Source: F23-D06 sp002392325
Lineage (GTDB): Bacteria > Bacteroidota > Bacteroidia > Bacteroidales > WCHB1-69
Length of the DNA stretch: 64,000 bases
Assembly: GCA_946624065.1 (NCBI GenBank)
Contig: CAMORT010000001.1
Coordinates: 62,001-126,000, forward strand
Direction: 5' to 3'
Shown here: positions 53,097 to 59,618 of the stretch, in pieces
Layout: every line of letters begins with the position of its first letter
How positions within the stretch are numbered: position 1 is the first letter of the stretch
Made by a program: the position numbers and the translations under genes
Notes under the pieces: model-generated
The model's input: only the letters and a program-made list of their open reading frames with translations
The model's database searches: none
Told to the model about the DNA's origin: nothing

Positions 53097-53627
53097 ATGA
53101 AAAAGATTTTTTTATCCGCTTTGATAGTTTTACTGGCAAGCACCGGATTCTGCCAGAAATACGCTTACATCAATTCTGAATACATTCTCTCCCATCTTTC
53201 TGAATATAAAGAGGCACAGGCCGAGTTGGACCGCGTGGCGGTAATGTGGCAGCGCGAAATCGAATCCAAATTCGCCTCTATCGATTCCATGTATCGTAAG
53301 TACCAGGTGGAATCCATCACCATGCCTGACCAAATCAAGAAAAACAGGGAGGAAGCCATTATCGCCCAAGAGCGCGCGGCAAAGGAATTGCAGAAAAAAC
53401 GCTTCGGCCAGGATGGCGATTTGTTCAAAAAAAGAGAGGAATTGGTTAAACCCATCCAAGACAGAGTTATTTCGACCGTCAATGATTACGCGAAAGAGAA
53501 AGGTTTTGCCTTCGTTTTTGATACCGCCGGCGAGATGTCTATCATCTATGCCGATCCGAAATGGGATATCAATGCCGTGATTCTTCAGAAACTGGGCGTT
53601 TCAGTAAACGATGAATTGGATGATTAG
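53097..53627 (+). CDS. OmpH/Skp family periplasmic chaperone, copy 1
   Basis: The 176-residue protein has a signal peptide (MKKIFLSALIVLLASTGFC) followed by YAYINSEYILSHLSEYKEAQAEL, a long charged coiled coil (about 45-125) and a conserved final segment VNDYAKEKGFAFVFDTAGEMSIIYADPKWDIN. This is the OmpH family, trimeric jellyfish-shaped holdases that keep outer-membrane proteins unfolded. It follows bamA by 63 nt. Of the three copies it is the most divergent in the C-terminal tail, which extends beyond the usual VKKELG ending. Confidence 0.93.
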   Translation: MKKIFLSALIVLLASTGFCQKYAYINSEYILSHLSEYKEAQAELDRVAVMWQREIESKFASIDSMYRKYQVESITMPDQIKKNREEAIIAQERAAKELQKKRFGQDGDLFKKREELVKPIQDRVISTVNDYAKEKGFAFVFDTAGEMSIIYADPKWDINAVILQKLGVSVNDELDD

Positions 53628-53670
53628 TCAACGATAAATAATTAGTTTACCATAAAAAAATAACACTTCA

Positions 53671-54168
53671 ATGAAAAAGATTTTATTACTCATCGCAGCT
53701 GCATTTTTGTTCTCTGTTGGCACTGCCGATGCGCAAAAGTATGGTCATGTGAACTCAGGTGAGATTCTGGAGGTGATGCCCGGAATTGACTCTTTACAAA
53801 TTAAATTGAAAGCTTTCCAGGATGATCTTCAGACCATGTATGAGAGTATGATGACGGAGTATCAGCAGAAGAAAGACAAATTCGACCGTGAGGTGGGTAC
53901 CATGTCTTCCGCTGTGCGCCAAGTGCGTGAGAAGGAATTGCAGGATCTGGCCACTCGTATCCAGGAGTTCCAAGCCAACGCTCAAGATGATTTGGAGGAA
54001 AAACAGTACGAGCTTGCCAAACCTTTCCAGGATGCCATCCAGAACGCCATCAACAAAGTGGCCAAGGCAAACGGTTATGCGTATATTTTCGACACCAAGA
54101 TTCTGCTTTATTACGGCGCTGGTGACGATATCACCCCTTTGGTTAAGAAAGAATTGGGAATTAAATAA
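53671..54168 (+). CDS. OmpH/Skp family periplasmic chaperone, copy 2
   Basis: This 165-residue paralog has a signal peptide ending near GTADA, the opening QKYGHVNSGEILEVMPGIDSLQ, a central coiled coil and the ending YAYIFDTKILLYYGAGDDITPLVKKELGIK. Copies 2 and 3 share the GHV...EMPGID pattern and the xKELGIK/TQLGIK ending, so they look like the more recent duplication. Its stop codon overlaps the first base of the next ORF. Role inferred as for copy 1. Confidence 0.94.
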   Translation: MKKILLLIAAAFLFSVGTADAQKYGHVNSGEILEVMPGIDSLQIKLKAFQDDLQTMYESMMTEYQQKKDKFDREVGTMSSAVRQVREKELQDLATRIQEFQANAQDDLEEKQYELAKPFQDAIQNAINKVAKANGYAYIFDTKILLYYGAGDDITPLVKKELGIK

Positions 54169-54680
54169 TGCTCATTAAGATGAAAAAGTATATCATAATT
54201 CTGGTTGCGCTTTGCTTTTCCTTGACAGGTTTTGCGCAGAAGGCCAAATTTGGACATGTTGACTATGCGGCTATCATGAAAGAAATGCCTGGCATTGACA
54301 CTGCCCAGACAAACTTGCTGAATCTTCAGAAAGAGTTGCAGGAAACCGGGCAACTGATGGCGGAAGAGTTGCAAACCAAAGAGGCGGAGTATAAGAAAAT
54401 GGCTATGTCCGGGGCGTCTGCCGCTATCTTGAAAGTGAAGGAGGACGAACTGACGAAGATGTACGCCCGCCTTCAAGAGTTCGCCGCCAAAAGCGAACAG
54501 GAGTTGCAGGAAAAACAAATGGAATTGCTGAAACCTTTCCAAGACAATCTGATTGCCGCCATCAAGGCGGTGGCCGAAAACGGGAAATACACCTATGTGT
54601 TCGATATCTCCACCTTGGCGTTTTACGCTGAAAGTGAGGATTTGACGAAAGCGGTCCGAACGCAATTGGGTATCAAATAA
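54168..54680 (+). CDS. OmpH/Skp family periplasmic chaperone, copy 3
   Basis: The third tandem paralog has 170 residues from the ATG that overlaps the previous stop codon, or 166 from the more usual MKKYIIILVALCF start at 54180. A signal peptide ends near TGFAQ, then KAKFGHVDYAAIMKEMPGIDTAQ, a coiled coil and YTYVFDISTLAFYAESEDLTKAVRTQLGIK. Translational coupling to copy 2 suggests equal amounts, as expected if mixed trimers form (inference). It ends at a strong bidirectional terminator. Confidence 0.93.
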   Translation: MLIKMKKYIIILVALCFSLTGFAQKAKFGHVDYAAIMKEMPGIDTAQTNLLNLQKELQETGQLMAEELQTKEAEYKKMAMSGASAAILKVKEDELTKMYARLQEFAAKSEQELQEKQMELLKPFQDNLIAAIKAVAENGKYTYVFDISTLAFYAESEDLTKAVRTQLGIK

Positions 54681-54711
54681 AAAAAGAGGGTCGATTGACC
54701 CTCTTTTTTTT
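54681..54711. terminator. Bidirectional terminator between ompH copy 3 and the ferredoxin gene
   Basis: GAGGGTC (54686-54692) and GACCCTC (54697-54703) form a stem around GATT, flanked by a run of A on the left and eight T on the right. It serves the convergent units on both strands. Confidence 0.88.
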
Positions 54712-54729
54712 ACTCAAAATCTTTTCAGA

Positions 54730-54900
54730 TTACTCTAAGCTGATTGCTTCGCAGGGGCATACATCAGCGCATGCGCCACATTCGATGCAGAGATCAGGGT
54801 TGATAGAGTATGCAGCGCCTTCAGAAATAGCTTCTTGAGGGCATTCACCTTGGCATGTGCCACAAGCTGCGCAAAGATCCGGATTAATTTTGTAAGCCAT
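54730..54900 (-). CDS. 2[4Fe-4S] ferredoxin (56 aa)
   Basis: A short ORF, easily missed by length cut-offs, encodes a 56-residue clostridial-type ferredoxin. It opens MAYKINPDLCAACGTCQGEC. The first cluster uses cysteines 10, 13, 16 and 48 and the second uses 38, 41, 44 and 20, in the standard crossed pattern (CxxCxxCxxxC twice, both ending CP). An additional Cys50 follows. It is a soluble low-potential electron carrier and could serve pyruvate:ferredoxin oxidoreductase, NfnAB and the flavo-diiron protein (inference). It has its own promoter and a shared terminator, so it is a single-gene unit. Confidence 0.96.
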   Translation of the reverse strand: MAYKINPDLCAACGTCQGECPQEAISEGAAYSINPDLCIECGACADVCPCEAISLE

Positions 54901-54933
54901 TTTTTTTAAGTTTAGTTGTTGTTTTTAATGGGA

Positions 54934-54941
54934 CAAAAATA
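54934..54941 (-). promoter_or_regulatory. -7 promoter box for the ferredoxin gene
   Basis: TATTTTTG on the minus strand, 33 nt before the ferredoxin ATG, preceded by an A/T-rich stretch. Confidence 0.7.
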
Positions 54942-54975
54942 CATTATTTTTTCATTCGCAGACTATAATTTTTTT

Positions 54976-56082
54976 TCATAGTTTAATGGCGTATGATTTG
55001 CCTGGTTTACAGGTGATTACATTTTTTAACTCCAGTTCCAAAAGCATTCCGGCCAGTTGTGAAGGGGTGTAATTTGGAAAATGTTCCGTAATTTTGTCGA
55101 TGGGAACAGCGACTTGCCCACGGAGCAAATCCACCAGAGATTGCTCATTTTCGTTGAGTTCGACGAACAATTGGGTTTGTGCTCCGGCGTTCAGCGCACC
55201 CTTCCAGTTCATGATGTCCATAATGTCGTCGCCGGATGTGATGAGGGCGGCCACATTTTTCCGGATGAGTTGGTGGCAGCCCAAATGCATAGGGTCGTGT
55301 ATTTGCCCCGGAATGGCCAGCACATCCCGATTGTAGGAGTGCGCCAAATATGCGGTGATGATGCTCCCGCCCTTCTCTCCGCTCTCCGCCACCAAGGTCG
55401 CGTCGCTCATGCCCGCGATGATCCGGTTGCGCTTTGGAAAATTCAAACGATCTGGTTGGGTGTTGTAGGAAAACTCACTGATGAGCGTGCCCCCGTGATC
55501 CACAATCCGTTGCGCCAAATCCTTGTTGGAATAAGGATAAATGACCCCCAAACCGCTGCCTAAAACGGCAATTGTGCGCAATTGGTTCTCGATAGATTTT
55601 TTATGTGCTTCAGTGTCAATTCCATACGCCAGTCCGCTAATCGTCACGATATCGCTTCCCTTCAGTTCGCGTAGGATTTTGTCCACACATTGTCTCCCGT
55701 ATTCGGAGGCGTTACGGGTGCCTACAAAAGCCAATGAATGAGCCATGTTGAATCCCCCATTGCCCAAATAATAGAAGGCAAGCGGGCCGTCAGGGCACAA
55801 CTTGAGCCGGTAGGGAAAGCTCTTGTCGCTGTAAAAACAGAGTCGGATGCCGGCCCGGTCCATTTGTTTCAGTTCGGCATCCACCAGACGGCGTATTCCG
55901 CTGTCAATGGCGGGAAGCGCCAAATGCTTTTTGGCGTTGCGGAGCGCTTTCCGCCAGGTTTCAGGTTCTTCAAAAATCTGCGTGGCGGAACCTGCCAGCT
56001 GTAACATTTTCTTGATGGAAGCCGGTCCATACCCTTTTTGATGCTGTATGGCAAGGCGGTAAAAATCTTCAGAATAATGCAT
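54976..56082 (-). CDS. dprA: DNA-processing protein DprA
   Basis: DprA binds incoming single-stranded DNA during transformation and loads RecA. The 368-residue protein has an N-terminal helix-hairpin-helix part (HQKGYGPASIKKML). A Rossmann-like core covers about 70-290, with LAFVGTRNASEYGRQCV, ISGLAYGIDTEAHKKSI, VLGSGLGVIYPYSN and SEFSYNTQPDRLNFPKRNRIIAGMSDATLVAESGEKGGS. A C-terminal winged-helix domain follows (about 305-368). All usual motifs are present. It is divergent from the DUF4837 gene, with promoters only 11 bp apart. Confidence 0.97.
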   Translation of the reverse strand: MHYSEDFYRLAIQHQKGYGPASIKKMLQLAGSATQIFEEPETWRKALRNAKKHLALPAIDSGIRRLVDAELKQMDRAGIRLCFYSDKSFPYRLKLCPDGPLAFYYLGNGGFNMAHSLAFVGTRNASEYGRQCVDKILRELKGSDIVTISGLAYGIDTEAHKKSIENQLRTIAVLGSGLGVIYPYSNKDLAQRIVDHGGTLISEFSYNTQPDRLNFPKRNRIIAGMSDATLVAESGEKGGSIITAYLAHSYNRDVLAIPGQIHDPMHLGCHQLIRKNVAALITSGDDIMDIMNWKGALNAGAQTQLFVELNENEQSLVDLLRGQVAVPIDKITEHFPNYTPSQLAGMLLELELKNVITCKPGKSYAIKL

Positions 56083-56107
56083 GAGAAACTATTTTATTTT
56101 CATATTG

Positions 56108-56115
56108 CAAAGATA
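56108..56115 (-). promoter_or_regulatory. -7 promoter box for dprA
   Basis: TATCTTTG followed by CAATATG on minus, 25 nt before the dprA ATG. Confidence 0.7.
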
Positions 56116-56126
56116 ATATTATTTTG

Positions 56127-56134
56127 TATTTTTG
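56127..56134 (+). promoter_or_regulatory. -7 promoter box for the DUF4837 gene
   Basis: TATTTTTG followed by CAA on plus, 23 nt before the ATG at 56158 and 11 bp from the dprA box, with which it forms a TTGCAAA/TTTGCAA inverted repeat. Confidence 0.7.
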
Positions 56135-56157
56135 CAAATCAACAAAGATCCAAAACG

Positions 56158-57138
56158 ATGAAAAAATTATTCTATATTGCCATTGCGACGCTTTTGCTTG
56201 TGGGTGTCGGTTGCAAGCAGAAATCCGTGCCAGCGTTCAAGTCCGACAACTTCTCCACCGGGAAAGCCGGAGAAATGATTCTGGCCATAGATTCCAATTA
56301 TTGGACCAAAGCGGCCATGAAAGCCATTTATGATGTGCTGCAGCAGCCACAACCGGCTATCAACCAGATAGAACCCATGTTTGATGTGATTCAATGCAGC
56401 AACAAGGATTTTCTGGCCTCATTCACCCGCCATCGCAACATCGTGCAGTTTGACTGCAAACAACATTATTCGGGCAATTCTTTTGAGATAGAGAAGAATC
56501 CTTATACGAATCCGCAAATTCTGGTGAAGATTCGTGGCAACAATCTGGATTCCTGCCTCGCCCTCTTCTTGCAGCATCAGGATGAGATTATTAAAGTTAT
56601 GTATGACAATGATTTGGCGCGGTTGCAAAACGCCCACCGCAAACTGAACAATCCGACTGTGGAGAAAAAGATTAAAGAAAAGTTCGGCATCACCATGACG
56701 ATTCCCACCGAATATTTTGTCGGTCGCGAGGAGAATGATTTTCTCTGGCTCTGCTGCCGAACCCCGAAAAACGACCGTTTCATCATGATTTACCAAACTC
56801 CCGCCTACACCATAAACCCTGCGAATGTGGTGGCCAAAAGAGACAGTGTGACCAAGGCCTACATTGCGGGAGCGGTGCATGGCGCATATCCTAAGGTGGC
56901 TGATGTGAAGGACTTCCCCTTGGCGCAAAATATCCAGTTGCGCTATCATAATGGATTGGAATTGAGAGGTTTCTGGGATTCTGTGCGCGATAAGATGGGT
57001 GGACCGTTCTATAGTTTCACGATGCAGAATGCCGATAACAGCCAATGCATTACCATTGACGGTTTCGTGTATGCCCCGCAGGAGCACAAGCGTGATTATA
57101 TCCGCGAGGTGGAATCTATTGTGAAATCACTGAATTAA
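56158..57138 (+). CDS. DUF4837 family lipoprotein
   Basis: The 326-residue protein starts MKKLFYIAIATLLLVGVGC; the lipobox-like VGVGC gives a lipid-modified cysteine near residue 19. The mature part, with FSTGKAGEMILAIDSNYWTKAAMKAIYDVLQQPQPAINQIEPMFDV, matches my recollection of the DUF4837 family, which is confined to Bacteroidota and has no assigned function. I start at 56158, just after the promoter; the longer frame to 56038 crosses the dprA start. It lies 49 nt before the sigma factor gene. Confidence 0.82.
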   Translation: MKKLFYIAIATLLLVGVGCKQKSVPAFKSDNFSTGKAGEMILAIDSNYWTKAAMKAIYDVLQQPQPAINQIEPMFDVIQCSNKDFLASFTRHRNIVQFDCKQHYSGNSFEIEKNPYTNPQILVKIRGNNLDSCLALFLQHQDEIIKVMYDNDLARLQNAHRKLNNPTVEKKIKEKFGITMTIPTEYFVGREENDFLWLCCRTPKNDRFIMIYQTPAYTINPANVVAKRDSVTKAYIAGAVHGAYPKVADVKDFPLAQNIQLRYHNGLELRGFWDSVRDKMGGPFYSFTMQNADNSQCITIDGFVYAPQEHKRDYIREVESIVKSLN

Positions 57139-57187
57139 TTTCTTACACACTTGTAACATTTTCCTTCTTTTTTGCGACATAGTTATC

Positions 57188-57733
57188 GTGGCAGCAACAG
57201 AACAGGAAATACAAGAGTTAATTGACGGTTGTCTGAACAACAACCGCAATGCTCAACGTAAACTGTATGAGATGTTTGCTCCTACGATGTTAGGCGTGTG
57301 CATGCGCTATGTGGGCAGTAAGGAGAAAGCGGAGGATGTGATGGTGGACGGTTTTATGGGCGTGTTCCAGAACCTGTCCTCCTATCGGAAAGAGAGTTCT
57401 TTGGAATCGTGGATCCGTTCCATCATGGTTAAAACCGCCATTTCCCATTTCAGGGCGGAGAAACGGCATTTGATGAACGACAGTTTGGACGACAAGGAGG
57501 ATTATCAATTGCCGATAACGGAAAAGGAGGGCTCCATCGTGACCCGGTTGGAAGCGAAACAGGTTCTGGAGATTGTGGCGCAGATGCCTGAAGATTTGAG
57601 GGTGATTTTTAATTTGAGATTAGTGGAAGAATATAGTTTCAAGGAGATTGCAAAAGAATTGGAGAAGAATGAGAACACGGTAAGGGTATATTACCAGCGT
57701 GCCCGAAAATGGTTGATTGACCAAATAATATAA
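57188..57733 (+). CDS. ECF-type RNA polymerase sigma factor
   Basis: The 181-residue protein has a sigma-70 region 2 at about 22-90, with LYEMFAPTMLGVCMRYVGSKEKAEDVMVDGFMGVFQNL. It has a region 4 helix-turn-helix at about 118-178, with MPEDLRVIFNLRLVEEYSFKEIAKELEKNENTVRVYYQRARKWL. Regions 1 and 3 are missing, as in ECF factors. The start is GTG at 57188; no TAnnTTTG box is evident upstream. A membrane protein with an anti-sigma-like N-terminus and a CHU_C domain follows after 56 nt. I infer that the pair is a sigma/anti-sigma unit. Confidence 0.93.
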   Translation: MAATEQEIQELIDGCLNNNRNAQRKLYEMFAPTMLGVCMRYVGSKEKAEDVMVDGFMGVFQNLSSYRKESSLESWIRSIMVKTAISHFRAEKRHLMNDSLDDKEDYQLPITEKEGSIVTRLEAKQVLEIVAQMPEDLRVIFNLRLVEEYSFKEIAKELEKNENTVRVYYQRARKWLIDQII

Positions 57734-57739
57734 TGATTA

Positions 57740-57779
57740 GAGACGCGCGGTCGTGCGTCTCAACGGTCGTGCATCTCAA
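57740..57779. repeat. REP-like element: GAGACGC hairpin and 16-bp tandem repeat
   Basis: GAGACGC (57740-57746) pairs with GCGTCTC (57755-57761). Overlapping this, CGGTCGTGCGTCTCAA (57748-57763) is repeated with one mismatch as CGGTCGTGCATCTCAA (57764-57779). It occupies the spacer between the sigma factor and its partner. It is more GC-rich than other spacers here and resembles dispersed palindromic elements. Confidence 0.6.
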
Positions 57780-57789
57780 CGAATAGAAG

Positions 57790-58719
57790 ATGAACAACAT
57801 AAAAGACATATTGACACACCAAAAGGCAACCCCGTCTCCCGATTGCTGGGACAAAATCAGCAGTCGGTTGGATATAGTGATGCCGCAAGGGGCTGAACAG
57901 GCCGCCTCGCAGGCCGCGTCTGCCACATCGCAGGGCGGGCACCTCCTCGGTTCGCTGGCCGCCAAGATTGCGGCGGGTGTGGTCGGTGTGGCTGCTGTGG
58001 CTACGGTGGCCACCGTGGCGCTTACGCGCGACAAGTCCACACAACCCCAAGAGTCACAGCCGGTTGTTCTGGTTGACACCGTTGATTCGGAAACGATGGG
58101 CGATCAGTCCCAACCCGTTTCTCCGGAAGTGTTGCAATATACCGAATATACATCAGGCGAGCCTGTGTCTGTAAATAATTCTGTATCAAATAATAACAAT
58201 CAAAATAGGGATGAGGTTCAACCTGTTCAACCGGTTGTAAACACCCAAGTGACCGAATCCATCCCTGTTGTGATGCCAGTGAATGTTACAACACCGGTAG
58301 TGGAGAACAGAGTGGGGAAGGGTAGTAGTGGAGTGCAGACTGCGCAAATGCGTCCGCAACCGGCCGTACAATCCCCACATGTGGCGCAAGCCGTGCAACA
58401 AGACCCTGTTGTTCAGCAACTTCCAGAAGATGCGATAGATTGGACTCCGCCCATCAAATTGGAGATTCCCAATGTTTTCACCCCCAATGGCGATGGGGTT
58501 AATGACAAATTTGTGATTGTGGGTCTGGAGAATTGTATGCAACGCAAACTTGAGGTGCGGAACCGTGCGGGTCAGGTTGTGTATAGGAGTAACAGTTATG
58601 AAAACACTTGGGACGGAGGCGATTGTCCCGACGGAATGTATCGCTATATGTTCCTTTATACAGGCGACAACGGCATTGAGCAGACGCTTTCCGGTGTGGT
58701 GACCATTATTCGCCGGTAG
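57790..58719 (+). CDS. Membrane-tethered protein with anti-sigma-like N-terminus and C-terminal CHU_C (T9SS type B) domain
   Basis: The 309-residue product has three parts. Residues 1-57 are a likely cytoplasmic segment containing PSPDCWDKISSRLD, a W-x-x-I pattern seen in Bacteroidota proteins partnered with ECF factors. Residues about 58-79 form one hydrophobic helix. Residues 80-220 are a Pro/Gln/Val/Asn-rich linker, and residues about 224-309 form a CHU_C domain (LEIPNVFTPNGDGVNDKF, WDGGDCPDGMYRYMFLY). That domain normally marks proteins exported by T9SS, but here there is no cleavable signal peptide. Placement after the sigma gene suggests an anti-sigma factor that senses secretion status or the cell surface; this is inference. 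The end overlaps the convergent BtuF-like gene by 14 nt. Confidence 0.85.
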   Translation: MNNIKDILTHQKATPSPDCWDKISSRLDIVMPQGAEQAASQAASATSQGGHLLGSLAAKIAAGVVGVAAVATVATVALTRDKSTQPQESQPVVLVDTVDSETMGDQSQPVSPEVLQYTEYTSGEPVSVNNSVSNNNNQNRDEVQPVQPVVNTQVTESIPVVMPVNVTTPVVENRVGKGSSGVQTAQMRPQPAVQSPHVAQAVQQDPVVQQLPEDAIDWTPPIKLEIPNVFTPNGDGVNDKFVIVGLENCMQRKLEVRNRAGQVVYRSNSYENTWDGGDCPDGMYRYMFLYTGDNGIEQTLSGVVTIIRR

Positions 58720-59614
58720 AAATATCCTTCTTGATTTTCCGAATCATGTCCACAGCTTTGATGTTTCGCGGCGAGACGATGTCAATCCATCCGCTTTCAA
58801 TCGGATAAACCCGATTCTCTTTTACGGCGGGAAGCAAGGTGTATGGATATTGGTTGCAGAATGCCTCTTTGTCTTCCTTTCGGATTAAAATGATGTCGGG
58901 ATTGGCCTCAAAGAGAACCTCACGGCTGATATTCCAAGTGGATAATTTCTTTCCAACATTCTCACAACCAGCCAATTCGATAATTTCGTTGATGTGCGTG
59001 TTTTTAGGAGCGGTGAAATCGCCGGCGTCACCAAAACCAACCACATAATAGACTTTTTTCCTGGTAGTGGAGTCTTGGGCGTTTTCCTGTCGGATGCCGT
59101 CAATTTTATCTCTCCAGTTGGAAGCTTCCGACGAGGCCTTTTCTTCACACTGTGTGATGCGCCCGATTACCTCCATCATGTCGGCCATACCTTCCATGGA
59201 TTTTTCCTCAACGATACACACGACAGGAATACCCATTTTTTCAATGGCATCCACATCTTTTTGTGAGATCATCGAGCCGATGAGCACCACATCGGGGTGT
59301 AGGGAAAGAAGAACCTCAAAATTGATGTTGTGCATACCGCCGATTTTGGTGATCTTGGCTGTTTCAGGAGGATACATGCAGAAATCGGAGATGCCGACCA
59401 ATTTGTTTTGTGCGCCCACAAGGTACATCACTTCGGTGATGGCTGGTGAGATGGAAACGATGCGTTCGGGAGCTTTCGCCAACTCTATATGGCGGTTATA
59501 GGAGTCTTTCCATTCGAAAAAAACATCACTTTCCGTTTGCTTGGGTGATTTGCATCCGAAAAGGAAGAGGATACAGAACACCCAGCAGAGGGCATTAAAC
59601 AACTTTTTCATCAA
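58706..59614 (-). CDS. BtuF-like periplasmic binding lipoprotein (cobalamin or metal-chelate ABC transport)
   Basis: The 302-residue protein has a lipoprotein signal ending FLFGC near residue 21, then the helical-backbone binding-protein fold of the BtuF/FepB/FhuD class: PERIVSISPAITEVMYLVGAQNKLVGISDFCMYPPE, LLSLHPDVVLIGS and WNISREVLFEANPDIILI. BtuF delivers vitamin B12 to BtuCD. Its gene starts 4 nt after that of the B12-dependent mutase small subunit, which favours cobalamin over iron-siderophore or heme. No permease or ATPase gene is adjacent. The C-terminus overlaps the convergent CHU_C gene by 14 nt. Confidence 0.82.
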   Translation of the reverse strand: MMKKLFNALCWVFCILFLFGCKSPKQTESDVFFEWKDSYNRHIELAKAPERIVSISPAITEVMYLVGAQNKLVGISDFCMYPPETAKITKIGGMHNINFEVLLSLHPDVVLIGSMISQKDVDAIEKMGIPVVCIVEEKSMEGMADMMEVIGRITQCEEKASSEASNWRDKIDGIRQENAQDSTTRKKVYYVVGFGDAGDFTAPKNTHINEIIELAGCENVGKKLSTWNISREVLFEANPDIILIRKEDKEAFCNQYPYTLLPAVKENRVYPIESGWIDIVSPRNIKAVDMIRKIKKDISTGE

Positions 59615-59618
59615 AGTG

